Positions 17,024 through 24,984 of a stretch of DNA of 64,000 nt are shown here, piece by piece. Under the pieces are notes generated by a model. The model worked only from the letters and a program-made list of their open reading frames with translations. It had not been told where the DNA came from and searched no databases. Position 1 is the stretch's first letter. The number at the start of each line of letters is the position of its first letter. The position numbers and the translations under genes are program-made. Source of the DNA: Paeniglutamicibacter sp. Y32M11 (GTDB lineage Bacteria; Actinomycetota; Actinomycetes; Actinomycetales; Micrococcaceae); contig NZ_CP079107.1 of the NCBI RefSeq assembly GCF_019285735.1, forward strand, positions 1,054,001-1,118,000. The letters are read 5' to 3'.

Positions 17024-18223
17024 TTAGTGGGCACTTTGGTGCGGGGCCGTGGGCTCTACGCCGGGACGGAACTTCGGAATGCGCATCGTGATCAGCGTCC
17101 CGGCGCCGGGTGCGGTGTCGATGATCAGCCCGTGAGCATCCCCGTAAACCTGGCGCAGGCGTACATCCACATTGCGCAGGCCCACATGGATGGACTCGGT
17201 GGTTCCGGCCAGCACCGCGGCCAGTGCCGACGGATCGATGCCCACCCCGTCGTCCTCGACGGTGATCAGCGCGTACTCCCCGGAATCGGAGGCGCTGATG
17301 GTGATGCGCCCGCCGCCGGGTTTTGATTCCAGTCCGTGACGCACGGCGTTTTCCACCAGTGGCTGCAAGCTCAAGAACGGTATTGCCGTGGCTAGGACCT
17401 CCGGGGCGATGGCTAGGGAGACCTTAATGCGTTCGCCGAAGCGTGCCTTCTCGAGCAGGAGGTACCGGTCGATGGCCGTGAGCTCCTCGGCCAGGGTGGT
17501 GAAATCCCCGTGGCGGCGGAAGGAATAGCGCGTGAAGTCGGCGAACTCCACTACCAGTTCGCGCGCCCGGGCCGGATCGGTGGTGATAAAGGAGGCGATG
17601 GCGTTCAGCGAGTTGTAGATGAAGTGTGGACTGATTTGGGCGCGTAGGGCACGGACCTCGGCCTCCATCAGTAGGGCGCGGGAAGAATCGAGTTCGGCGA
17701 GGCCCACCTGGGCCGCAACCCAGGCAGCAACTTCCGCCACCGCGCGCACAAAGCCGGCCCCGGCGCGAGGGATATAGGCGGCCACCGTGCCCACGGGGGT
17801 TCCGCCGACCATGATTGGGGCGCAGACCAGGTCGGTGGAATCCGAACGCTTCACCTGAGTCCGGGTGGTGGACAGGGCTGTTGCCGCGAGTTCAAGAGCT
17901 GCGGCAGTCCCACGCTCTTCGGATTCCGGGATGCTGCCGTCCACCGCCAAAACTGCCGAGGTATCGGTGATGACCAGCGCCTGAGCAGCCAGTACGGTGC
18001 GCAGGTGTTTCGCCGCCTTGGCCGCACCTTCCGGCGTCAGTCCCTGGGCCAGGTGCGGGGCCGCGACCGAGACCTGATGCAGTGTTTGGAACGTCGCCTT
18101 TTCCGCGTCGGTTCCCAAATCACGGGTTGAGCGGGCAATTTTGAAGCCGAGGAAGCCGACCAGGGCGCCGCCGACCACAACTGTGGTGACGATCAGGGTC
18201 ATCTGCAGGGCGGTGGAGAGCAT
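17024..18223 (-). CDS. LytS/YpdA-type sensor histidine kinase
   Basis: A 399-residue sensor kinase. One N-terminal membrane helix (residues about 5-28) is followed by a cytosolic sensor segment of GAF-like character (about 40-195). The His_kinase domain has HFIYNSLNAIASFI with the phospho-accepting histidine, and the ATPase domain has LVENAVRHGLE and DDGVGID. ATG 18223 gives the membrane anchor at the N-terminus; the frame runs to 18346 but that part is Arg-rich and would cover the putative LytTR sites. With the regulator downstream it probably senses carboxylate availability, which is inference from the neighbouring transporters. Confidence 0.9.
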   Translation of the reverse strand: MLSTALQMTLIVTTVVVGGALVGFLGFKIARSTRDLGTDAEKATFQTLHQVSVAAPHLAQGLTPEGAAKAAKHLRTVLAAQALVITDTSAVLAVDGSIPESEERGTAAALELAATALSTTRTQVKRSDSTDLVCAPIMVGGTPVGTVAAYIPRAGAGFVRAVAEVAAWVAAQVGLAELDSSRALLMEAEVRALRAQISPHFIYNSLNAIASFITTDPARARELVVEFADFTRYSFRRHGDFTTLAEELTAIDRYLLLEKARFGERIKVSLAIAPEVLATAIPFLSLQPLVENAVRHGLESKPGGGRITISASDSGEYALITVEDDGVGIDPSALAAVLAGTTESIHVGLRNVDVRLRQVYGDAHGLIIDTAPGAGTLITMRIPKFRPGVEPTAPHQSAH

Positions 18224-18256
18224 GGTGATAAGCCTACGCGGAGCGCGTGTGGGCAC

Positions 18257-18306
18257 ACCGTTCGTCGAGGTCCGGTGCCGTTTGGCGCATACGGGTGACC
18301 GTTGGG
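18257..18306 (+). promoter_or_regulatory. Putative LytTR binding site, three phased repeats
   Basis: ACCGTTCGT (18257-18265), GCCGTTTGG (18277-18285) and ACCGTTGGG (18298-18306) are direct repeats 20 and 21 bp apart, two helical turns. They match the LytTR-type half-site pattern [TA][AC][CA]GTTN[AG][TG] in 9, 8 and 9 positions. They lie between the kinase gene and the divergent DUF485/symporter unit. Confidence 0.62.
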
Positions 18307-18464
18307 CGGATGGGGCTTGCGACTCTCTTCCCCTCAAGACTCCCATGCAACAGAGTGATCTCAGTCACCATTGTCAGGTGGAGCGCCAAGGATGCCGGGA
18401 TGAGCCGGTGTGTGGGTGCGTAGATCTCGCACCTGGCGTCTTGAACCCCTTATAAGGAGGAGTC

Positions 18465-18809
18465 ATGAGCACCACCCCGGAATCGGACGTTGGGTCCGGT
18501 ATCGATTTCCAACACGAACAGGATTCTGCGGAATTCACCGAGCTACGCAAGACTCACCGCAGCTTCGTGTTCCCCATGGCCGTGATTTTCCTGTTGTGGT
18601 ACTTCGCCTACGTCCTGCTGGCCGACTACGCGCACGAGTTCATGTCCATCAAGGTATGGGGCAACTTCAACGTGGGTCTGCTGCTGGGCCTGCTGCAGTT
18701 CGTCTCCACCTTCGGCATCACCGCAGCGTACGTGTCCTACAGCAACAGGAAAATCGATCCGAAGGCAACGGCGATCCGCACGCGCCTCGAAGCACAGGAA
18801 GGGGAATAG
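18465..18809 (+). CDS. DUF485 membrane protein
   Basis: A 114-residue protein with two membrane helices and the DUF485 core FTELRKTHRSFVFPMAVIFL followed by WYFAYVLLADYAHEFM. DUF485 proteins (YjcH-like) are encoded just ahead of ActP/MctC symporters and are thought to assist them. AAGGAGGAG lies a few bases before ATG 18465. Only three bases separate its stop from the symporter start. Confidence 0.93.
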   Translation: MSTTPESDVGSGIDFQHEQDSAEFTELRKTHRSFVFPMAVIFLLWYFAYVLLADYAHEFMSIKVWGNFNVGLLLGLLQFVSTFGITAAYVSYSNRKIDPKATAIRTRLEAQEGE

Positions 18810-18812
18810 GCC

Positions 18813-20441
18813 ATGAACATCCTTACGTCTTCGGTCCTCGCCGCCGCCGCCGAATCCACCAAGGTCGGAAACCCGTGGGTCAACATCGGCATCTTCGGCC
18901 TCTTTGTGGGCATCACCCTGGTCGTGGTGCTCAAGGCCTCAAAAAACAACAAGACAGCAGCCGACTACTACGCCGGTGGCCGTTCCTTCACCGGAACCCA
19001 GAACGGTACGGCGATCGCCGGCGATTACCTCTCCGCCGCTTCCTTCCTGGGTATCGTCGGGGCCATCGCCATCAACGGCTATGACGGCTTCCTGTACTCC
19101 ATCGGCTTCCTCGTCGCCTGGTTGGTGGCCTTGCTGCTGGTCGCGGAGCTGCTGCGCAACACCGGCAAGTTCACCATGGCCGATGTGCTGTCCTTCCGCC
19201 TGCGCCAGCGTCCGGTGCGCATCGCCGCCGCCATCTCCACCCTCGCGGTCTGTGTGTTCTACCTGCTGGCTCAGATGGCCGGCGCCGGCGCGTTGGTTTC
19301 CCTGCTGCTTGGCATTGACGGCAAGCTTGGCCAGTCCCTGGTCATCGTTGTTGTTGGTGCCCTGATGATCATGTACGTGCTGATCGGCGGCATGAAGGGC
19401 ACCACCTGGGTACAGATCATCAAGGCTTGCTTGTTGATCGCCGGTGCGTTTGTCATGACCATCATGGTGTTGGCTCAGTTCGGCTTCAACTTCTCCGCAC
19501 TGTTGGGTGCCGCGGTTGAATCCGCCGGTACTCCCGACATCCTGAACCCGGGCATGCAGTACGGCAAATCCGAAACCTCAAAGATCGACTTCATCTCCCT
19601 GGCTCTGGCCCTGGTGCTCGGTACTGCTGGTCTGCCGCACGTGCTGATGCGCTTCTACACGGTTCCCACCGCCAAGGAAGCCCGCAAGTCGGTGGTCTGG
19701 GCCATCTGGCTCATCGGTGGTTTCTACCTCTTCACCCTGGTGCTGGGCTACGGCGCCGGCGCGCTGATTGGTGCGGATAAGATCAAGGCCGCCCCCGGTG
19801 GCGTGAACTCTGCGGCTCCGCTGCTGGCCTTCGAACTCGGCGGCCCGCTGTTACTCGGCTTGATCTCCGCCGTTGCTTTCGCCACGATCTTGGCGGTGGT
19901 GGCGGGTCTGACCATTACCGCTGCGGCTTCCTTCGCTCATGATGTCTACGCCTCGGTGATCGCCAAGGGCAAGAGCACCCCGGAGAAGGAAATGAAGGTT
20001 GCCCGCCGCACCGTCATCGTCATCGGCGTCTTCGCGATCCTCGGCGGCATTGGTGCCCAGGGGCAGAACGTTGCTTTCCTGGTGGCCCTGGCCTTCGCGG
20101 TTGCAGCATCGGCCAACTTGCCGACCATCTTGTACTCGCTGTTCTGGAAGAAGTTCACCACCCAGGGCGCCGTTTGGTCCATGGTTGGCGGTTTGGCCTC
20201 GGCCATCATCCTGATCATCTTCTCTCCGGTCATGTCCGGTCTGCCGACCTCGATGATCGTTGGAGCCGACTTCTCGATCTTCCCGCTCTCCAATCCGGGC
20301 ATCGTTTCCATCCCGTTGGCCTTCTTCCTCGGCTGGTTGGGCTCGGTGTTGGATAAGAACACCGAAGATTCGCTCAAGTCCGCGGAAATGGAAGTTCGTT
20401 CGCTCACCGGTATTGGCGCAGAAAAAGCCGTTGATCACTAG
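18813..20441 (+). CDS. Cation/acetate-type symporter (ActP/MctC-like)
   Basis: A 542-residue SSS transporter with about 13 membrane segments. Characteristic blocks are GTAIAGDYLSAASFLGIVGAIA, GGMKGTTWVQIIKACLL and GTAGLPHVLMRFYTVPTAKEARKS. The family couples Na+ or H+ to uptake of acetate, pyruvate or propionate. It is more typical than the paralogue at 14360 and pairs with DUF485 in one operon. A terminator follows at 20495. Regulation by the adjacent LytTR system is likely from the repeats upstream. Confidence 0.93.
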   Translation: MNILTSSVLAAAAESTKVGNPWVNIGIFGLFVGITLVVVLKASKNNKTAADYYAGGRSFTGTQNGTAIAGDYLSAASFLGIVGAIAINGYDGFLYSIGFLVAWLVALLLVAELLRNTGKFTMADVLSFRLRQRPVRIAAAISTLAVCVFYLLAQMAGAGALVSLLLGIDGKLGQSLVIVVVGALMIMYVLIGGMKGTTWVQIIKACLLIAGAFVMTIMVLAQFGFNFSALLGAAVESAGTPDILNPGMQYGKSETSKIDFISLALALVLGTAGLPHVLMRFYTVPTAKEARKSVVWAIWLIGGFYLFTLVLGYGAGALIGADKIKAAPGGVNSAAPLLAFELGGPLLLGLISAVAFATILAVVAGLTITAAASFAHDVYASVIAKGKSTPEKEMKVARRTVIVIGVFAILGGIGAQGQNVAFLVALAFAVAASANLPTILYSLFWKKFTTQGAVWSMVGGLASAIILIIFSPVMSGLPTSMIVGADFSIFPLSNPGIVSIPLAFFLGWLGSVLDKNTEDSLKSAEMEVRSLTGIGAEKAVDH

Positions 20442-20494
20442 GAAAAAATGAACCATCGCGGTGGGCCTAAATCCCGCCGCCGAGCAGGAACGCC

Positions 20495-20534
20495 AAAGCG
20501 GCGCCACTTCATCTAGAAGTGGCGCCGCTTTTTT
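20495..20534. terminator. Terminator after the symporter gene
   Basis: A 15-bp perfect stem (20496-20510 with 20516-20530) with loop ATCTA is followed by a T-run. It lies between convergent genes and, with the A-run on the other side, may serve both directions. Confidence 0.9.
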
Positions 20535-20558
20535 GGTGCCCGCAAGGGAAAAGAAAGT

Positions 20559-21044
20559 TCAGTTGCTGCCCGGAGTATTTCCCAATCCCAGCTCCATCAG
20601 TGGCAGGGTGCGGTGGGGAATCAGTTCGGCCATCGAGAGTGAGGTGTCGGCTCGTTCAACGCCGGCGATGTCCAAAATCTGTCCGTTAACCCGGAATAGT
20701 TCCTCGGCACTTGCCGCCACCACGCGCGCAAGGATATCGGCGGATCCGGTGACACCGTGTGCCTCAACGATCTCCGGAATGGTGCGCAGCTGCTCCACGA
20801 TGCTGTGCAGCATGCGTTGGCGCACATGAATATTCACGAAACTCACCAGCCCAAAACCGAGGGCGGCCGGATTGACGCGCTGCTCAAAGGGCAGGAGTGC
20901 CTCGCCCGTTTCTATTCGTGCCAACCGTGCCTGAACGGTATTGCGGCTCAATCCCAATTCGGTGGCCAGAGCCACCGCACTGGCCTTCGGATGGCGGCAC
21001 ATGGCGGAAAGTATTTTCAGGTCGGTTGCGTCAAGTTGTTGCAT
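20559..21044 (-). CDS. AsnC/Lrp-family transcription regulator
   Basis: A 161-residue regulator. Residues 1-55 form the Lrp winged helix (MQQLDATDLKILSAM, then ELGLSRNTVQARLARIE), followed by an RAM-type ligand domain with the VTGSADILARVVAASAEELF segment. Proteins of this group respond to amino acids. It is divergent from the branched-chain oxoacid dehydrogenase operon, the position of BkdR-type activators, so control by branched-chain amino or keto acids is likely. ATG 21044 is used because it opens the domain; upstream in-frame sequence adds six residues. Confidence 0.9.
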   Translation of the reverse strand: MQQLDATDLKILSAMCRHPKASAVALATELGLSRNTVQARLARIETGEALLPFEQRVNPAALGFGLVSFVNIHVRQRMLHSIVEQLRTIPEIVEAHGVTGSADILARVVAASAEELFRVNGQILDIAGVERADTSLSMAELIPHRTLPLMELGLGNTPGSN

Positions 21045-21111
21045 AATGCGCAAGATTAGCACCGCGTCATGCCCATCGATAGTGCAAGCTGCCCAATTTG
21101 TCCCACAACGA

Positions 21112-21140
21112 TTGTGCGCATCGGATTACGTGAGTAGCAT
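21112..21140 (+). promoter_or_regulatory. Putative bkd promoter
   Basis: TTGTGC (21112-21117) and TAGCAT (21135-21140) are separated by 17 bases and lie about 100 bases upstream of the E1 alpha start, in the gap shared with the AsnC-family regulator. Confidence 0.4.
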
Positions 21141-21239
21141 CACAGGTAGGGTGCTGGCGATGATGCCACACCGGCAGTTTTGGCACGTCCCACAGGAATC
21201 CCACGACTGACTCCGCAACCGACGCAAAGGATGCTGACC

Positions 21240-22361
21240 GTGTCCCCTACGTTTGACTCCACGGCCGATTCCGGCCCCGATGCTCTGCTCCAAATAGTGG
21301 GCCCGGATGGCACCCGCCACCTATGCCCCGAACTTGATCCATGGGTCACCGACATCGATGCCGATGCCCTGGAAAATCTGTACATCGACATGGTGTCGAT
21401 CCGCCGCCTAGACGCCGAGGGCACGGCCCTGCAGCGTCAGGGTGAGCTGGGCCTTTGGGCACCGTTGCTCGGACAAGAAGCGGCACAAATTGGATCCGGC
21501 CGTGCGCTGGAAAACGACGATTTCATTTTCCCCTCCTACCGCGAACACGGTGTGGCCTATTGCCGCGGGGTGGCACCGAGCGACCTGTTGCGGATGTGGC
21601 GCGGGGCAGCACCCAGCGGGTGGAATCCGTATGAGGTAAATATGGCCAACCAGCAGATTGTCATCGGTGCCCAGACGCTGCACGCGGCCGGGTACGCCAT
21701 GGGGTTACGCTTTGATGGATCCGCCGCCGCCGCCATCACCTATTTCGGGGATGGCGCCACCAGCCAGGGTGATGTCAGCGAGGCCATGGTCTTCGCCGCC
21801 AGCTACCAGTCGCCCCTGGTGTTCTTCTGTCAGAACAATCAGTGGGCCATCTCCGAGCCCGTCGCCCGGCAAACCACCGGGCACATCGCGGACCGGGCCG
21901 CCGGCTTCGGTCTGGCCACCTGGCGAGTGGATGGCAATGACGTGATCGCCGTGATGGCAGCAACCCGTGCGGCACTTGCCCACGTGCGCACCGGTAGTGG
22001 ACCCGCCTTCATCGAGGCACTGACGTATCGGATGGGTGCCCACACCACGGCCGATGACCCCACGCGCTACCGCGATGCCCTGGAATTGGAAGAATGGGCA
22101 GCGAAGGATCCACTGGATCGGGTGGCTGCCCACCTTGATGGACTCGGCTCGGACATGAATGCGTTGAAGGTGCGCGCCGACGACGCGGCCGAAAAGCTTG
22201 CGGCGGGTCTTCGCGAGGCGATTACTTCCATGCCGGATCCCGAGGTGAGCGATCTCTTCGCTCATGTTTATTCGCATGATCATGCCGGGTTGGCTGAACA
22301 GCGTGATTTCCATCAGCGCTACCTGCGCTCCTTCGAATCAACAGCGGAGGTCACGGCATGA
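21240..22361 (+). CDS. Branched-chain 2-oxoacid dehydrogenase E1 alpha
   Basis: The thiamine-diphosphate-dependent E1 alpha subunit, 373 residues. The GDGATSQGD...FFCQNNQWAIS segment is the thiamine-pyrophosphate motif, and QEAAQIGSGRAL and YRMGAHTTADDPTRYR are typical of BCKDH/PDH alpha chains. It decarboxylates oxoacids such as those from Val, Leu and Ile. GTG 21240 has AAAGGA eight bases upstream; ATG 21231 in the same frame is too close to that site. It leads a three-gene operon. The divergent Lrp regulator favours the branched-chain assignment over pyruvate dehydrogenase. Confidence 0.9.
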   Translation: MSPTFDSTADSGPDALLQIVGPDGTRHLCPELDPWVTDIDADALENLYIDMVSIRRLDAEGTALQRQGELGLWAPLLGQEAAQIGSGRALENDDFIFPSYREHGVAYCRGVAPSDLLRMWRGAAPSGWNPYEVNMANQQIVIGAQTLHAAGYAMGLRFDGSAAAAITYFGDGATSQGDVSEAMVFAASYQSPLVFFCQNNQWAISEPVARQTTGHIADRAAGFGLATWRVDGNDVIAVMAATRAALAHVRTGSGPAFIEALTYRMGAHTTADDPTRYRDALELEEWAAKDPLDRVAAHLDGLGSDMNALKVRADDAAEKLAAGLREAITSMPDPEVSDLFAHVYSHDHAGLAEQRDFHQRYLRSFESTAEVTA

Positions 22362-23365
22362 AAACTCTGACTTTTTCCCAAGCACTGAACTCGGGGCTGC
22401 GCGCCTCCATGGAACGCGACTCGAAGGTCGTGCTGATGGGGGAGGACATTGGCAAGCTCGGTGGCGTTTTCCGGATCACCGATGGATTGCAAAAAGACTT
22501 TGGCCAGCATCGGGTCATCGATACCCCGCTGGCGGAATCTGGCATCGTCGGTACCGCCATTGGCTTGGCGTTCCGTGGCTACCGCCCGGTGGTGGAGATC
22601 CAGTTTGATGGATTTGTTTACCCCGCCTTTGACCAGATCGTTTCCCAGCTGGCCAAGATGCACTTCCGCTCCCGCGGCAACGTAAAACTCCCGGTGACCA
22701 TTCGCATCCCCTTCGGCGGTGGAATCGGTTCCCCGGAGCACCACTCCGAATCACCAGAGGCCTACTTTGCGCACACCGCCGGTTTGCGGGTGGTGGCGCC
22801 GGCGAATCCGCAAGATGCCTACACCATGTTGCAGCAGGCCATCGCCGATGATGACCCGGTGATCTTCCTGGAACCCAAGCGCAGGTATCACACCCGCGGT
22901 GAGGTGGACACGGAGCTGATCCCGGAACCGGGATCGTTATACCGTGCCAAGGTGGCGCGCAAGGGGAAAGACCTGACCCTGGTTGCCTATGGACCGTTGG
23001 TGAAGACGGCCTTGGACGCCGCCACCGCGGCCGAGGACGAGGGGATCGACATTGAAGTCATCGATCTGCGCAGCCTGTCACCGGTGGATTTTGCCACACT
23101 GAACGCCTCGGTACGTAAGACCGGGCGTTTGGTGATCACCCACGAAGCCTCACGCTTTGGGGGAATGGGTGCCGAGTTGGCGGCCAGTTTGACCGAGTCC
23201 TGCTTTGACTATTTGGACCATGCTCCGGTGCGGGTGACAGGTTTCGATATTCCCTACCCGCCGGCCAAACTTGAGTCCCACCATTTACCGGACCTTGATC
23301 GAATTCTTGATGGCGTGGATCGGGCCATGCGCCGCGGCGGAACAGCGTGGGGAGAGGAAGGATGA
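22358..23365 (+). CDS. Branched-chain 2-oxoacid dehydrogenase E1 beta
   Basis: E1 beta subunit, 335 residues, which completes the E1 heterotetramer. Family blocks are LMGEDIGKLGGVFRIT, PLAESGIVGTAIGLA and IEVIDLRSLSPVDF. ATG 22358 overlaps the stop of the alpha gene (ATGA), so the two subunits are translationally coupled. The length is usual for the family. Confidence 0.93.
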   Translation: MKTLTFSQALNSGLRASMERDSKVVLMGEDIGKLGGVFRITDGLQKDFGQHRVIDTPLAESGIVGTAIGLAFRGYRPVVEIQFDGFVYPAFDQIVSQLAKMHFRSRGNVKLPVTIRIPFGGGIGSPEHHSESPEAYFAHTAGLRVVAPANPQDAYTMLQQAIADDDPVIFLEPKRRYHTRGEVDTELIPEPGSLYRAKVARKGKDLTLVAYGPLVKTALDAATAAEDEGIDIEVIDLRSLSPVDFATLNASVRKTGRLVITHEASRFGGMGAELAASLTESCFDYLDHAPVRVTGFDIPYPPAKLESHHLPDLDRILDGVDRAMRRGGTAWGEEG

Positions 23366-24738
23366 GCGCGACCATGGAGAAGCTCTTTAATTTGCCGGAT
23401 CTTGGAGAAGGTCTGACGGAATCCGAAATTCTTTCGTGGCGAGTCGCCGTGGGGGAGAACGTTGAACTGAACCAGATCATTGCCGAGGTGGAAACGGCCA
23501 AGGCCGTGGTGGAATTGCCATCACCCTTCAGCGGCGTGGTCACTCGGCTTTTTGAGCCGGCCGGTGCCGTGGTCAATGTCGGAAACCCGATCATTTCCTT
23601 TGATGTTCCAGCCACCCATCAAATAGAGGAGCCCGCGGGTCAAAAAGCGCAGGAAAGTACGGCAGCTGCCAAGGGCGCTGCCCCCACCCGTCAGCCGACG
23701 CTAGTGGGATATGGTGCCGCGGTTGAATCCGCCGGTCGCCCGAGTCGACGGGGGCGTGTGACAGCAGCAGCTGTGGAAGCTGACCCGCAATCCGAATCGA
23801 CACCCAAAATGGCTGCGGGTGCGGTGACCGGTGCGGTCCGCGCCCGACCGCCGGTTCGCAAGCTGGCGCGCGATAGCCACGTGGACCTTTCAACCGTGTT
23901 CGGCAGTGGCGAAGGCGGATTGATCACCCGCGAGGATGTGGTCAAGGCGGTGTCCCGGTCCCTTGAAGAATCGGCAGATACTGCTCCCGAATTTGGTCAG
24001 GGGCACCAAGCTGCCGACGTTAAACCCGCGTCCTCGAATGGCGAAACGCGTGTGGCCGTGCGTGGGGTTCGTAAGGCGACGGCAACGGCCATGGTGGCCA
24101 GTGCATTCAGTGCTCCGCATGTGACCGAATTCTTGAGCGTGGATGTCACCGAAACCATGGAGCTCGTAGACAGGTTGCGTGCCATGCCGCGCCTCGCCGA
24201 TGTGAAGATCACGATCACCTCGGTGGTGGCCAAGGCCGTGAGTTTGCTTCTGGCTCGACACCAGGGGTTGAACTCGCGGTGGGATGAGGCCAGCGGCGAG
24301 ATCATCGAGTATCACTATGTGAATCTTGGCATCGCTGCGGCTACCGAGCGAGGTCTATTGGTTCCGGTACTCAAGGGCTCCCAAGCCCTGAGATTGGAGC
24401 AGGTGGCCGGCGAAATTTCCGCGCTGACCGCCGCTGCCAGGTCTGGGAGCATCACACCGGCGCAGCTGAGCGGGGCAACTTTTACCATGAGTAACATTGG
24501 CGTCTTCGGCGTGGACTCTGGTACTCCGATCCTGCCGCCGGGTCAGTCCGGCATCCTGGCCATCGGACAGGTGCGGAAAATGCCGTGGGAGTACCGAGAC
24601 GAAGTAGCACTGAGGAAAGTAATGACCCTTTCACTCTCCTTTGACCACCGGGTTGTTGACGGGGAACAAGGAGCCAAGTTCCTCTCCGAGTTGGGGCTGA
24701 TCTTGCGTGATCCGGCCCTGCTTATCGCGTCGGTGTAG
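23362..24738 (+). CDS. Dihydrolipoamide acyltransferase E2 of the oxoacid dehydrogenase
   Basis: The E2 core enzyme, 458 residues, which transfers the acyl group from lipoamide to CoA. One lipoyl domain carries the attachment site VETAKAVVEL with K47. After a flexible Ala/Pro linker comes the E3-binding domain (about 155-195: RKLARDSHVDLSTVFGSG). The catalytic domain ends with SFDHRVVDGEQGAKF, which holds the active histidine. ATG 23362 overlaps the E1 beta stop; the frame upstream of it is not E2-like. No E3 gene is in the window, so lipoamide dehydrogenase is presumably supplied from elsewhere. Confidence 0.93.
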   Translation: MSATMEKLFNLPDLGEGLTESEILSWRVAVGENVELNQIIAEVETAKAVVELPSPFSGVVTRLFEPAGAVVNVGNPIISFDVPATHQIEEPAGQKAQESTAAAKGAAPTRQPTLVGYGAAVESAGRPSRRGRVTAAAVEADPQSESTPKMAAGAVTGAVRARPPVRKLARDSHVDLSTVFGSGEGGLITREDVVKAVSRSLEESADTAPEFGQGHQAADVKPASSNGETRVAVRGVRKATATAMVASAFSAPHVTEFLSVDVTETMELVDRLRAMPRLADVKITITSVVAKAVSLLLARHQGLNSRWDEASGEIIEYHYVNLGIAAATERGLLVPVLKGSQALRLEQVAGEISALTAAARSGSITPAQLSGATFTMSNIGVFGVDSGTPILPPGQSGILAIGQVRKMPWEYRDEVALRKVMTLSLSFDHRVVDGEQGAKFLSELGLILRDPALLIASV

Positions 24739-24836
24739 CGAATTGCGACGTGATGTTCAATTTTCAACATATTGTTGCTTTTTTGCCCTCCGTGTGCATT
24801 TTCGAGGTCGACGCAATGTTTCGGCTTGGTAAATTT

Positions 24837-24865
24837 TTGACAGTTTCGGAGAAGTTCATTAGTTG
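24837..24865 (+). promoter_or_regulatory. Putative promoter of the first peptide importer
   Basis: TTGACA (24837-24842) and TAGTTG (24860-24865) are separated by 17 bases, about 120 bases upstream of the lipoprotein start. The surrounding 24740-24900 is AT-rich and holds no gene. Confidence 0.45.
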
Positions 24866-24984
24866 TTTCAGAGATTTGTGGGTATTCTCGCTAACAAGTG
24901 ATGCACTTCACCGCACCATGGTGCGGACCGATGACATGGCCCACACTCCAACCCTTCTATACAACACTTTGTTGAGGAGACAGC

